A stretch of DNA of 64,000 nucleotides from contig NZ_JBMHHY010000004.1 in assembly GCF_049739465.1 (NCBI RefSeq), forward strand, positions 338,073 to 402,072, given 5' to 3'. The notes beneath the pieces are model-generated. The model was not told the origin of the DNA, searched no databases, and saw only the letters and a program-made list of their open reading frames with translations. Position 1 is the stretch's first letter. Every line of letters starts with the position of its first letter. This DNA comes from Embleya sp049739465 (GTDB lineage: Bacteria; Actinomycetota; Actinomycetes; Streptomycetales; Streptomycetaceae). Below are positions 34,801-44,043 of the stretch, piece by piece. Both the position numbers and the translations under genes were made by a program.

Positions 34801-36041
34801 CGGGCCACCGCCTCGGCCCGGACCGGCACTCGCGGCACGGTGACGGCAACCGTCGTGCCCCGTCCGGGTGTTGCCGCCACCTCGACCCGGCCACCGAGCA
34901 GCTCGATCCGCTCGTGCATCGCCCGCAGGCCGAACCCGTCCCGGATGCCCGCGAGGGCATCCTCCCGATCGACCTCGAAGCCGCGCCCGTCGTCCGCGAC
35001 CGCCAACCGCGCCTCGTCCCGACCACAGTGCGCCGACACGGTCACCCGCCCGGCGTCCGCATGCCGCTGAGCATTGGTCAACCCCTCCTGGGCGGCGCGA
35101 TACAGCGCGGTGAGCGATTCGACGGGGTAGCCGTGTTCGTCCCCCGACATCTCCAGTGTCACCCGCGCCGGCCCGCCGGCCACGTGCCGCACCAACTCGC
35201 TCAGCGCCGCCGACAGCGAGAACGGCTCCCCCTCGTCCCGCAACGCCCGTACCGACACCCGTACTTCGTCCAGGGCCCGGCTTGCCGACCAGCGCGCGTC
35301 GGCCAGTGCCCGCTCGGCGACCCGGGCATCCAGGTCGCGAAACGCCGATGCCTTCTCCAACTGGATGGCGATCGCGGTGAGGTGATGGCCGAGTCCGTCG
35401 TGAAACTCGCGGGCCAGCCGATTGCGTTCACGCACCGCGGACAATCGCTCGACTCGTTCCGCGTACTCGGCCAACCGCGCGTGCGATTCCCGCAGTTCGC
35501 CCAGCGCGTCGGCGAGCCGCAGCCGCCCCGCCTGCTCGCCCACCGCGACCACCGCCAATGCGGCGGCGAGTACCAGGGCCAGTCCGGCCATCAGCAGCTC
35601 GGTGACGATGTCGGCGCGCACGTACCACCCAGGCACCCACAACACGTTCCCGAGCAGGATCACCCCCAGGCACGCCGCGCTCAGCGCCACCCCGACCCGA
35701 CGCCCGAACGCGACGCAGGCGGTCAGCGGCACGAGTACGAACAGCGCCCGGGAGACCCCCGAACGATCCAGCCCGACCGCCGCCCCGAACAGCGCGAGTC
35801 GCCCGCCAAGGAGCAGCACCGCCGGCCTCGGCGGCGTTTTGTCGGGACAGCGGCGTCGCTCCACCTCGTCGAGCACGAGCAGCACCAGCAGGCATCCGGC
35901 GAACCCGGCCAGGCGCCCGGCCCGAACCGGACCGTCCGCCACCACCGCGCCGTACAGCCCGCCGGCCAGTACCGCGAGATAGACCGTCGGCGGCACCCAG
36001 GCCATCGGCCGGGCAGTCGATATCGATATCGATCCGGCCAT
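34797..36041 (-). CDS. Two-component sensor histidine kinase (HisKA_3)
   Basis: Membrane kinase of 414 residues. About five to six N-terminal helices (residues 13-170) have almost no extracellular loop, suggesting an intramembrane or lipid signal. A coiled linker leads to the HisKA_3 box RLAREFHDGLGHHLTAIAIQLEKA with the phosphorylated His. The ATPase domain has AAQEGLTNAQRHADA, VADDGRGFEV and GFGLRAMHERIELLGG. It pairs with the overlapping NarL-type regulator. The N-terminal SISIST is encoded by a short TCGATA repeat. Confidence 0.92.
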   Translation of the reverse strand: MAGSISISTARPMAWVPPTVYLAVLAGGLYGAVVADGPVRAGRLAGFAGCLLVLLVLDEVERRRCPDKTPPRPAVLLLGGRLALFGAAVGLDRSGVSRALFVLVPLTACVAFGRRVGVALSAACLGVILLGNVLWVPGWYVRADIVTELLMAGLALVLAAALAVVAVGEQAGRLRLADALGELRESHARLAEYAERVERLSAVRERNRLAREFHDGLGHHLTAIAIQLEKASAFRDLDARVAERALADARWSASRALDEVRVSVRALRDEGEPFSLSAALSELVRHVAGGPARVTLEMSGDEHGYPVESLTALYRAAQEGLTNAQRHADAGRVTVSAHCGRDEARLAVADDGRGFEVDREDALAGIRDGFGLRAMHERIELLGGRVEVAATPGRGTTVAVTVPRVPVRAEAVAR

Positions 36042-36303
36042 GTGTTCCCCTGTCCGATCCCCGGGTGCGGTGCGCCGAACGATACCCGCGCGCCGCCGCC
36101 CCGAGGCCCGGCCGGCGAGCCGCGCCCAAGGTTTGGCCGAAGGTCATGTGCCGTTCGGCCGGCGCACCCCCTGCCGGCCGCGCCCGCATTCCGACCACTC
36201 GGCATCTGTGGCCCGACCACCGGGCGTTCCTAGTCTCGGCCTGCCGGTCATCCGCGTCCCCACCCGGCGAACACCCCACGAACACCCCACGAAGGGCAAT
36301 CCG

Positions 36304-37668
36304 TTGGCCAAACCGACCCGCCTCCTGGCCGTCGCCGCGGCACTGCTGCTGACCGCGACGCTCGGCTCGACCGCCGCCGATGCCGACCCGCTCGCCGGCT
36401 CCCCCTGCACGGTCCGCGTGCCCGGCGCGGCGAAGGTGATCGGCGCCTGCCTCGCCGACCTGACCACGACCGGCACGATCCCGTCCGGGCACACCAATCC
36501 GGCCGACTGGGCCGGCCTGGAAGCACCCGGCACGCACAACCCGTCCGGCGTCGAAGGTGTGCAGCTCGACGGTTACTTCCCGGACACCTCGACGACCAAC
36601 ACCAACCACGGCTGGAACCACGACAGTCAGTTCGTCATCCGGCTGCCGAAGAAGTGGAACGGCGGCCTCGTCGTGGCCGGCCCGCCCGGTCTGCGTGCGC
36701 AATACGCCAACGACCGGCTGATCTCCGACCACGTACTCGCCGCCGGTTTCGCCTACGCGGCCACCGACAAGGGCAACACCGGTCCCAAGATCCACCAGGA
36801 CGGCGTGCGCCCCGGCGAGGCGATCGCCGAATGGCATCGGCGGGTCACCGAGTTGACCGTGGCGGCCAAGCGGGTCGCCGCGCGGCACTACGGTCGGCGG
36901 CCGACGACCACGTACGCGGCGGGCGCTTCCGCGGGCGGCTACCTGGTCCGCTGGCAACTCGAACACCATCCCGAGTTGTTCACCGCCGGCATCGAGATGC
37001 ACGGCCTGCTGCTCACCCCGGACTCGCCCAACATCCTGGACACCGCCCCGGCCGCACTGCGCGCGTATCCGAGGTATCGCGCCGGCGAACCGGGCGCCGC
37101 CGAGGCGATGTACGCCGCCGGCTACCCGGTCGGTTCCGAGCCGACCTGGGAGTTTCACTACCGCAACCTGTGGGACCCGCTGCAGCGGATCCTGCGCGAG
37201 GAGGTCGACCCCGGGTACGACGGCGCGCAGGAGGCGGGCATCCCGTTCTGCCCGGCGAACACCATGCCGGGCTGCGACGCCGACTACGTCTACGCCGACC
37301 GGCCGGCCGCCGTACACCGCACGGTTACCCGACTGTCCCTGACCGGGCGGATCAAGCGCCCGCTGATCAGCCTCCAGGGCACCCTCGACGCGCTGCTGCC
37401 GATCACGAAGAGCGGTGACACGTACGCCGGGATGATCGACGACGCGGGGCGCGGCGGGCTGCACCGCTACTACCGGATCACCAACGGCACCCACGCCGAC
37501 GGCCTCTACCAGGCGTTCCCGAAACTGGTTCGCCCGATGGCGCCGTGCTTCGCGGCGGCCTTCGACGCGCTCGCCGCCTGGACCGGCAGCGGCACGCCAC
37601 CACCCGCGAGCCACACCGTCCCGGTACCCCCGTCGGGCACGGACTCGGTAAATTCCTGCACCCTCTGA
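36304..37668 (+). CDS. Secreted alpha/beta-hydrolase (tannase/PHB-oligomer-hydrolase-like)
   Basis: Exported hydrolase of 454 residues. A signal peptide (about 1-28, ending ADADP) is followed by a beta/alpha domain with HDSQFVIRLPKKWNGGLVVAGPPG. The nucleophile elbow is GASAGG (Ser209). The late LISLQGTLDALLPI holds an Asp and NGTHADGLYQAFP the likely catalytic His. Several Cys suggest disulfides. The start is TTG36304, supported by GAAGGG about seven bases upstream. A TAGTCT -10-like box lies near 36230 and CGAACACCCCA is repeated in its leader. It is an esterase of unknown substrate. Confidence 0.75.
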   Translation: MAKPTRLLAVAAALLLTATLGSTAADADPLAGSPCTVRVPGAAKVIGACLADLTTTGTIPSGHTNPADWAGLEAPGTHNPSGVEGVQLDGYFPDTSTTNTNHGWNHDSQFVIRLPKKWNGGLVVAGPPGLRAQYANDRLISDHVLAAGFAYAATDKGNTGPKIHQDGVRPGEAIAEWHRRVTELTVAAKRVAARHYGRRPTTTYAAGASAGGYLVRWQLEHHPELFTAGIEMHGLLLTPDSPNILDTAPAALRAYPRYRAGEPGAAEAMYAAGYPVGSEPTWEFHYRNLWDPLQRILREEVDPGYDGAQEAGIPFCPANTMPGCDADYVYADRPAAVHRTVTRLSLTGRIKRPLISLQGTLDALLPITKSGDTYAGMIDDAGRGGLHRYYRITNGTHADGLYQAFPKLVRPMAPCFAAAFDALAAWTGSGTPPPASHTVPVPPSGTDSVNSCTL

Positions 37669-37683
37669 CCCTGCCCGATCGAT

Positions 37684-37719
37684 CCGCCCGCGCCCGCGTC
37701 GAACACGCGGCGCGGGCGG
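37684..37719. terminator. Terminator between convergent hydrolase and tatA genes
   Basis: CCGCCCGCGCCCGCGT pairs with ACGCGGCGCGGGCGG (one bulged C) around a four-base loop, 16 bases after the hydrolase stop and 22 bases from the tatA stop. Confidence 0.75.
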
Positions 37720-37741
37720 TCGGGTTCAGCGGCGGCCGGCT

Positions 37742-38023
37742 TCAGCGCCGGTTGGGAGAGGCCTCGCGCTCGGCGGAGACCGCGCGGGCCGTGCCGGCGT
37801 CGCCGGGGGCGGCCTGCACCACGCGGGCGGCCTCGGGCTGCGGCTCGGCGGCGGCCGGCTTCGGCGGGTCCTCCTCGCGCATCGCCTTGGCCTCGCTCTT
37901 GAGGATGCGCATCGACCGGCCCAGCGCGCGGGCGGTGTCCGGCAACTTCCGGGATCCGAACAGGATGATCACCACGATCGCCAGGACCAGCAGGTGTCCG
38001 GGCTCCAACCCGTTGCGAAGCAT
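37742..38023 (-). CDS. tatA: Sec-independent translocase subunit TatA
   Basis: Membrane protein of 93 residues that forms the twin-arginine translocation pore. It has the canonical LEPGHLLVLAIVVIILFGSRKLP (one helix, FG hinge), an amphipathic helix DTARALGRSMRILKSEAKAM and an acidic/Pro tail. GGGGAG precedes ATG38023. It is not beside tatC here, as is common for tatA in actinomycetes; a paralogue elsewhere cannot be excluded. Confidence 0.92.
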   Translation of the reverse strand: MLRNGLEPGHLLVLAIVVIILFGSRKLPDTARALGRSMRILKSEAKAMREEDPPKPAAAEPQPEAARVVQAAPGDAGTARAVSAEREASPNRR

Positions 38024-38140
38024 CGCCACTCCCCTACTTGCACATCGCGGGACATTGCGGGCCTGGGCAGGCCGATGTCGACACAATACTTGCCGTCTTG
38101 CGCAACTGTACAACCCCCTCGGCTCGTACAGCAGGTCGGA

Positions 38141-40990
38141 TCAGGCCCGATTCCCCTGCCGCCGATCGTAACGCCGGCGCACCAGCGTCAGGGCCGTCGC
38201 GTACAGCGCGAGCACCCCGGCGAGCGCCAGGTAGTACGCGCCGGGCAGCGGCGCCATCCCGAGCGTCGGCGCCACCGGGGACACCGGCAACAACACCCCG
38301 ATCCCGGCCAGCGCGGCGGCGGCGCCCAGGATCGGCGTGGACACGCTGCCGTGGGCCGCGCCGCGTCCGGCCCGCAGCAGCAGGATCACCAGCGCCTGGG
38401 TGAGCAGGTTCTCGGTGAACCAGCCCGCGTGGAACGCCTCCTGGTCCACCTCACCGCCTTGATGCACCATCAGCACGAGCAGCGTGAAGGTGGCGAGGTC
38501 GGCAATCGCGTTGAGCAGGCCGAATCCGGTGATGAAGCGCAGCAGTTCGCGCGGATTCAGCGCGCCGGGGCGGCGCAGCGCGGCGGCGGCCGGGCGGTCG
38601 AAGACGAACGCCGCCTGCGCCGCGTCGAAGCACATGTTCTGCACCAGGACCTGCGCGGGCAACATCGGCAGGAACGGCAGCAGCAGGCCCGCCATCAACA
38701 TCGCGATCACGTTGCCGAGGTTGCAGGACAGGGTGATCCGCAGATAGCCGGCGATCGTGTCGGTGCTGCGCCGCCCGGCGACGATCGCGCCGTCGATGGC
38801 GCCGAGATCCTTGGACACCAGCACCACGTCGGCGCTCTCCCGGGCCACGTCCACCGCGTCTCGGGGGCAGATCCCGACATCGCACGCGTGCAGCGCGGGC
38901 AGGTCGTTGACGCCGTCGCCGAGGAAGCCGGTGGTATGCCCGCCGGCCCGCAGGGCGCGCACGATCCGTGCCTTGTGCTCGGGCGTACAACGGGCGAACA
39001 CCGTGTGGTCGGCCGCCAGGCGGGTCAGCGCGGCGTCGTCGAGCCCGTCGATCCGGTCGGCGGTGACCACCTCGCCGGGGTCCAGGCCCAGGTCGCGGCA
39101 CATCCGCGCGGCGGTACCGGGCAGGTCGCCGGTGAGCACCTTGACCGCGACACCCCGCCCGGCGAGTACGGCCAACGCGTCGGCGGCGGTCGGCGCGAGC
39201 GCGTCACGCAGGCCGACGAAGCCGATCAGGGTCAGGCCGCGTGCGTCGGCGGCGTCCTCGACGTCGGTGCCGGCCGGGCGTTCGGTCAGCGCGACCGCGA
39301 GCAGCCGCAGGCCGTCGGCGGCCAGTTGCTCGGCGAGCCGCTCGGCGTCGGCCCGGGCGGCGTCGTCCAACTCGCGGACCACGCCGTCGAGCTCGACCCG
39401 GGCGCACCGGTCGAGCACGTCGTCCACCGCGCCCTTGACCACCACGGTCAGCGGCCCGGCCCGGCCCGGCCGCCGGACCACGGCACACGAGGTGCGCCGG
39501 ATCGGATCGAACGGCCACGCGGCGACGCCGTCGTAGTCGGCCGGGTCCTCGGGCACCGCGTACAGCCCGCCGCCGCCCGGCACCTGATCGTGCGGTGCCT
39601 GGCCGCCCACCGCGTGGTCGTCCGGCTCGGGTTGCGGTACGGAGGACAGCTCGAACCCGGCCAGCACCGCCTCGTCGAGCGCGTCCGGTACCGGCGGGTC
39701 GGCCAGTTGCAGCGTCCACCAGCTGTTCAGCGCGGCCCAGTGCAGCACGCTGGGGTCGGCGCGTCCGGCCGGGTCGAGGTGGCAGTCAAGGACCGGCAGG
39801 TCCTGGGTGAGGGTGCCGGTCTTGTCGGTGCACAACACGTCGATCGCACCCAGGTCGTGCAGTGCGGGCAGCCGCTTGACGATCACGTCGTGCTCGCGGG
39901 CCAGCAGTCGCGAACCCCGGGCCAGCGTCGTGGTCACGATCACCGGCAACATCTCCGGGGTCAGTCCGACCGCGACGGCCACCGCGAACGGCAGCGTGGC
40001 CAGGCCCCGGCCGCGCACCACCGAGTCGGCGAGCAGCACCAGGGCCGGGGTGACCAGCATGAAGCGGATCAGCGTCCAGGAGATCCCGTGCACCGAACGG
40101 TCGAACGCGGTCGCCCGGCGGCGCGGCGGCCCGGAACGCCCGCGCGGGGTGCCGGCGAAGCGGGTGCTCGCCCCGGTCGCGTAGACCACCGCCGTGCCGC
40201 TGCCCGAGGCCACGCTGCTGCCCTGGAAGCACAGGTGGGGTCGGTCGAACACGGGCGTCGCGGCCTCGCCCGACGGCTGCGCGACCGGCTGTTCGACCGG
40301 ATGTTTGGGCACCGGCGCGGAGGCACCGGTCAGCGCCGCCTGATAGACCGTCAGCCCACTTGCGCGCAGCAGCCGGACGTCGGCCGGCACCAGGTCGCCC
40401 GGGCCGAGGCGGATCACATCGCCCGGTACGAGCTGGTCCACCGGGACCTCGCGGGGCACCGGATCCGGACCGCCCGTCTCCTCGCGGCGGCGCACCGTCG
40501 CGGTGGTGGCCACGAGTTGGCGCAGCGCGCCGCCGGCCCGCTCGGCGCGGTGCTCACTGGCGGCGCGCAGCGCGCAGCTGACCACGACCAGGACCACGAT
40601 CACGCACGCCGTGGTCCAGGCGGCGACCGCGGCGGAGACCAGGCCGAGCCCGAGCAGGACGGCGGTGAACGGGTCGCCCGCGCTGCGCACGAAGCGGCGC
40701 GGCAGGGTGGGTGGGCGGCGGCCGGCCATGGTGTTCTCGCCGTGCCGCAGCAGTCGCGCGTCGGCCTCGGCGTCGGTCAGCCCGCGCGGGCCACTGTCCA
40801 GGACGCGCAGCAGTTCGAGGGCGGACGAGCCGGCCGCGACCTCGGCGAGCGCGGCATCGGCCGCGGCGCCGCTCCCGCGTCGGCCCGAGCGTGGGCCGGG
40901 TACTCGGCCGGTCGTGCCGACCAGGTCTACGGCGTCCTGGGCACCGCCCCCCGCGCCGGACCCGGGGACGACCTCAGGCGCCCAGGCCAC
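38141..40990 (-). CDS. mgtA: MgtA-like P-type cation ATPase with altered TGE motif
   Basis: Integral membrane pump of up to 949 residues, a P3B-type magnesium-translocating ATPase. Conserved parts include a cation N-domain, LVPGDVIRLGPGDLVPADVR, GLTPEMLPVIVTTTLARGS, the phosphorylation site CTDKTGTLT (Asp389), VKVLTGDLPGTAARMCRDLG, and GDGVNDLPAL. The actuator motif normally TGES reads TGAS (residues 221-224), so the glutamate needed for dephosphorylation is Ala. GTG40990 overlaps the arsR gene by 17 bases, so the two are coupled. The change may leave it able to be phosphorylated but poor at turnover, or a compensating residue exists. Confidence 0.87.
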   Translation of the reverse strand: MAWAPEVVPGSGAGGGAQDAVDLVGTTGRVPGPRSGRRGSGAAADAALAEVAAGSSALELLRVLDSGPRGLTDAEADARLLRHGENTMAGRRPPTLPRRFVRSAGDPFTAVLLGLGLVSAAVAAWTTACVIVVLVVVSCALRAASEHRAERAGGALRQLVATTATVRRREETGGPDPVPREVPVDQLVPGDVIRLGPGDLVPADVRLLRASGLTVYQAALTGASAPVPKHPVEQPVAQPSGEAATPVFDRPHLCFQGSSVASGSGTAVVYATGASTRFAGTPRGRSGPPRRRATAFDRSVHGISWTLIRFMLVTPALVLLADSVVRGRGLATLPFAVAVAVGLTPEMLPVIVTTTLARGSRLLAREHDVIVKRLPALHDLGAIDVLCTDKTGTLTQDLPVLDCHLDPAGRADPSVLHWAALNSWWTLQLADPPVPDALDEAVLAGFELSSVPQPEPDDHAVGGQAPHDQVPGGGGLYAVPEDPADYDGVAAWPFDPIRRTSCAVVRRPGRAGPLTVVVKGAVDDVLDRCARVELDGVVRELDDAARADAERLAEQLAADGLRLLAVALTERPAGTDVEDAADARGLTLIGFVGLRDALAPTAADALAVLAGRGVAVKVLTGDLPGTAARMCRDLGLDPGEVVTADRIDGLDDAALTRLAADHTVFARCTPEHKARIVRALRAGGHTTGFLGDGVNDLPALHACDVGICPRDAVDVARESADVVLVSKDLGAIDGAIVAGRRSTDTIAGYLRITLSCNLGNVIAMLMAGLLLPFLPMLPAQVLVQNMCFDAAQAAFVFDRPAAAALRRPGALNPRELLRFITGFGLLNAIADLATFTLLVLMVHQGGEVDQEAFHAGWFTENLLTQALVILLLRAGRGAAHGSVSTPILGAAAALAGIGVLLPVSPVAPTLGMAPLPGAYYLALAGVLALYATALTLVRRRYDRRQGNRA

Positions 40991-41351
40991 GAACCCGCCC
41001 CGGCACCGCCTCGGACTCGGCGCGCTCGACGAGGCGTTCGATCAGCCAGCGCACCATGATCACGACGTCGGGGTGGTCGACGAGATAGACGACCCGGCGG
41101 CCCTCGCGACGGGAACGGACCAGGCCGGCCAGCTTGAGCTTGGCCAGGTGCTGGCTCACTGCGGGCAGGGCGCCGCCCACCCGCTCGGCGAGCGCGGTCA
41201 CGTCGCTCTCGCCGCAGGCCAGCGCCCAGACGATGTGCAGGCGTGCGGGCGAGGCCAGCAATCCGAAGGCGCCGGCCGCCTCGGCCAACACCTCGACCGG
41301 CGGGTCCTCGAAGTCGCGGACCGCTGACGCCACAGTCGTTCTCCCGTCCAC
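40974..41351 (-). CDS. ArsR-family metalloregulator-like repressor
   Basis: Winged-helix regulator of 125 residues. LLASPARLHIVWALACGESDV starts the fold, LPAVSQHLAKLKLAGLVRSRREGRRVVYLV is the recognition helix plus wing, and a long C-terminal helix carries His and Asp (DHPDVVIMVRWLIERL) that could form an alpha-5 metal site. It overlaps and is co-transcribed with the MgtA-like pump, so it probably derepresses it in response to a metal ion. Its upstream side faces a 1-kb repeat array. Confidence 0.87.
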   Translation of the reverse strand: MDGRTTVASAVRDFEDPPVEVLAEAAGAFGLLASPARLHIVWALACGESDVTALAERVGGALPAVSQHLAKLKLAGLVRSRREGRRVVYLVDHPDVVIMVRWLIERLVERAESEAVPGRVRGLGA

Positions 41352-41396
41352 TGCCGGCCGTTGCCGGTCCGTGCAAAGGACACCAGTCTAGGTGGT

Positions 41397-42358
41397 GGTC
41401 CTCACTCGCCGGACGGGCTGGAGTTGTCGGCCCACGCTCGCCTCGGCGGGCGGCCTGCGGCCGGGTTGTCCTCAAGCGCCGGACGGGCTGGGGTTGTCGG
41501 CCCACCCTCGCGTCCGCAGGCGGCCTGCGGCCCGCCTGTCCTCAAACGCCGGACGGGCTGGGGTCGTCGGGCCACCGTCGCCTCGGCGGGCGGCCTGCGG
41601 CCCGCCTGTCCTCAAACGCCGGACGGGCTGGAGTTGTCGCGCCACCGTCGCCTCGGCGGGCGGCCTGCGGCCCGCTTGTCCTCATGCGCCGGACGGGCTG
41701 GGGTTGTCGGCCGACCCTCGCGTCCGCAGGCGGCCTGCGGCCGGCCTGTCCTCAAACGCCGGACGGGCTGGGGTTGTCGGGCCACCGTCGCCTCGGCGGG
41801 CGGCCTGCGGCCGGCCTGTCCTCATGCGCCGGACGGGCTGGGGTTGTCGGCCCACCGTCGCGTCCGCAGGCGGCCTGCGGCCGGCCGTCCTCAAACGCCG
41901 GACGGGCTGGAGTTGTCAGCCGCCCTCGCGTCGGCAAGTGGCCCCCAACGCCGGACAGGCTGGAGTTGTGAGGCCGCTGTCCCATCCGCAGTCAGGCGTT
42001 TGATGACGGAAGACCACCGGCCACGTGTGGAAACGATGGTGGGTCGCAACACTGTCAGCCCGTCCGGCGTTTGAGGACAGGCGGGCCGCAAGCCGCTTGC
42101 CCACGCGACGGCAGGTCGCCACCCTCAGCCCGTCCGGCGTTTGAGGACAAGCGGGCCGCAGGCCACGTGCCCACGCGACGGCGGGACACCGTGCCCAGCC
42201 CGTCCGGCGTTTGAGGACGGCAGGCCGCAGGCCGCCCGCCGAGGCGACGGCGGGCCGACAACCCCAGCCTGTCCGGCGCTTGAGGACAAGCGGGCCGCAG
42301 GTCGCGTGCCCGCGCGACGGCGGGACACCGTGCCCAGCCCGTCCGGCGTGTGAGGACA
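41397..42358. repeat. Tandem REP-like array, two opposed arms of ~70-bp units
   Basis: GCCGGACGGGCTGG recurs at 41408, 41478, 41548, 41618, 41688, 41758, 41828, 41897 and 41950, a 70-bp period with the last two units shortened. From 42056 the complement (CAGCCCGTCCGGC) recurs at 42056, 42126, 42196, 42265 and 42335. Each unit also holds a self-complementary CGGCCTGCGGCCG core. The array separates the divergent arsR and SEDS genes. It contains no credible gene; open frames across it only translate the repeat. Confidence 0.9.
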
Positions 42359-42400
42359 ACCCGATCGTGACGATCGACCGTCGGGCGAATTACAGTTGCT

Positions 42401-42429
42401 TTGTTGCGCAATTGAGCAACCAGTACTCT
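42401..42429 (+). promoter_or_regulatory. Promoter and palindromic operator of the SEDS gene
   Basis: TTGTTG (42401-42406) and TACTCT (42424-42429) are 17 bases apart. Inside lies GTTGCGCAATTGAGCAAC (42403-42420), palindromic at 16 of 18 positions. It resembles MarR-type TTGC/GCAA operators and would block polymerase when bound. Confidence 0.55.
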
Positions 42430-42501
42430 GCGTCGCGCGTCCATTGCAGCACGACCGCGCCGCGACGGCGTGTCCGGATGACGAATGGAACAGGCGTGCG
42501 G

Positions 42502-44043
42502 ATGGATGACCAGCAGTTGGCGGCCCGGGCCCATCGGTTGCGCAATATCGAGCTGTTCATGGTCCTGGGCGCGATCGCGGTGTCGACCTACGCCGGCGTG
42601 GAGACCGAGTTGGCGCTGCGCGGTGGGCTTCCGCACGGATTCGTGCTGCACCTGGTCGGGCTGTGCGTACCGCCGCTGGCCGCGCACCTGGCCGTGCGGC
42701 GCTACGCCCGCTTCGCCGATCCGCTGATTCTGCCACTCGCCGTGTTGCTCAGCGGGCTCGGTCTGGTTCTGGTACACCGGCTGGACATCTCCTACAAGGA
42801 GACGTACAAGTCGACACCCGCCGCGTCCGGCCAGGTGTTGTGGCTGACCATCGGCATAGCCGTGTTCATCGGCGTCACCGTCTTCGTCAAGCACCACCGG
42901 CTCTTCCAGCGCTACACCTACCTGCTGATGGCGGGCAGCATGGTGCTGCTCGCCGCACCCGCGTTCTTCCCCGGCGACACCTACGGCGCCAAGCGCTGGA
43001 TCCGGCTCGGCGGCCTGTCCTTCGAACCGGACGAGCTGACCAAACTCGCGCTCACCGTGTTCTTCGCCGGCTACCTCGTGGTGCACCGTGACGCGCTCGC
43101 CCTGTCCAGTCGCCGATTCCTGGGCATCGAACTGCCGCGCGGGCGCAACCTGGGCCCGGTGCTGGCGGTGTGGATCGCCGGCCTGCTGGTGCTGATCTTC
43201 GAGCGCGACCTGGGTACGTCGCTGATCTTCTTCGGGATCTTCGTGGTGATGCTCTACGTCGCCACCGAACGCACCAGCTGGCTGATCCTCGGCCTACTTC
43301 TGGCCGGCCTCGGCGCGGCCGTGGTCGGCAAGTTCGAGCCGCACGTGCACGGCCGGGTGGTGGCCTGGCTGCACCCGATGGACATCTACCTGCCGCACCC
43401 GCCGCCCGGCCTGATCACCGAACAGGGCGCGCAGGCCCTGTTCGGCTTCGGCAGCGGCGGCCTGGTCGGCACCGGACTGGGCCAGGGCCACCCGGAGCTG
43501 ATCGGCTTCGCCGGCCGCAGCGACTTCATCCTCACCACCGTCGGCGAGGAACTCGGCCTGGCCGGTGTCACCGCCGTACTGGTCCTCTACACCCTCCTGG
43601 CCGTCCGCGGCCTGCGCACGGCGCTCGCGCTGACCGACCCGTTCGGGAAGCTGCTCGCGGCCGGCCTGGCCACCGCGTTGATCCTGCAGGTGTTCGTGGT
43701 CGCCGGTGGCGTCACCGGGCTGATCCCGCTGACCGGCAAGGCGCTGCCGTTCCTGGCCCAGGGCGGTTCCTCCACCCTGGCCAACTGGCTGTTGGTGGCG
43801 ATACTGGTCAAACTCAGCGACGCCACCACCCGCCCGCTGCCCGCCGGGCCGCTGCCGGCCACGATCGGCGCCGGCGTCGAGATCACCGGGGGGCCGACCC
43901 CGCCGCCGCCTGCGGAACCGGAAGCGGGCCCGAATCCGGACCCGAATCCGGAACCGGACCCGGAAGCGGGCCCGAAACCGGAAGCGGACCCGGAGCCGAC
44001 TTCTCGATCACGACGCCCGCGGACGCCACGACCGATGGTGTGA
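42502..44043 (+). CDS. SEDS-family protein (FtsW/RodA/SpoVE)
   Basis: Polytopic membrane glycosyltransferase of about 513 residues that polymerises lipid II into glycan strands. It has about ten helices, GAKRWIRLGGLSFEPDELTKLALTVF (the region with the essential Asp), FERDLGTSLIFFGIF, and the C-terminal SEDS block LTGKALPFLAQGGSSTLANW. After residue ~450 comes a low-complexity Pro/Glu/Asp tail (PEAGPNPDPNPEPDPEAGP) absent from typical members. ATG42502 follows AGG at seven bases; ATG42478 and GTG42496 are alternatives. No class B PBP is adjacent. The tail overlaps the dctA 3' end by 161 bases. Confidence 0.9.
   Translation: MDDQQLAARAHRLRNIELFMVLGAIAVSTYAGVETELALRGGLPHGFVLHLVGLCVPPLAAHLAVRRYARFADPLILPLAVLLSGLGLVLVHRLDISYKETYKSTPAASGQVLWLTIGIAVFIGVTVFVKHHRLFQRYTYLLMAGSMVLLAAPAFFPGDTYGAKRWIRLGGLSFEPDELTKLALTVFFAGYLVVHRDALALSSRRFLGIELPRGRNLGPVLAVWIAGLLVLIFERDLGTSLIFFGIFVVMLYVATERTSWLILGLLLAGLGAAVVGKFEPHVHGRVVAWLHPMDIYLPHPPPGLITEQGAQALFGFGSGGLVGTGLGQGHPELIGFAGRSDFILTTVGEELGLAGVTAVLVLYTLLAVRGLRTALALTDPFGKLLAAGLATALILQVFVVAGGVTGLIPLTGKALPFLAQGGSSTLANWLLVAILVKLSDATTRPLPAGPLPATIGAGVEITGGPTPPPPAEPEAGPNPDPNPEPDPEAGPKPEADPEPTSRSRRPRTPRPMV

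Noticed and set aside
41392..42074. Three overlapping plus-strand open frames across the REP-like array
   Set aside because: All three frames translate the same 70-bp repeat into similar periodic peptides, so none is a real gene.
41397..42358. Regular repeats resembling a CRISPR array
   Set aside because: The whole 70-bp unit is conserved with no unique spacers, orientation switches midway, units are too long, and no cas genes are present.
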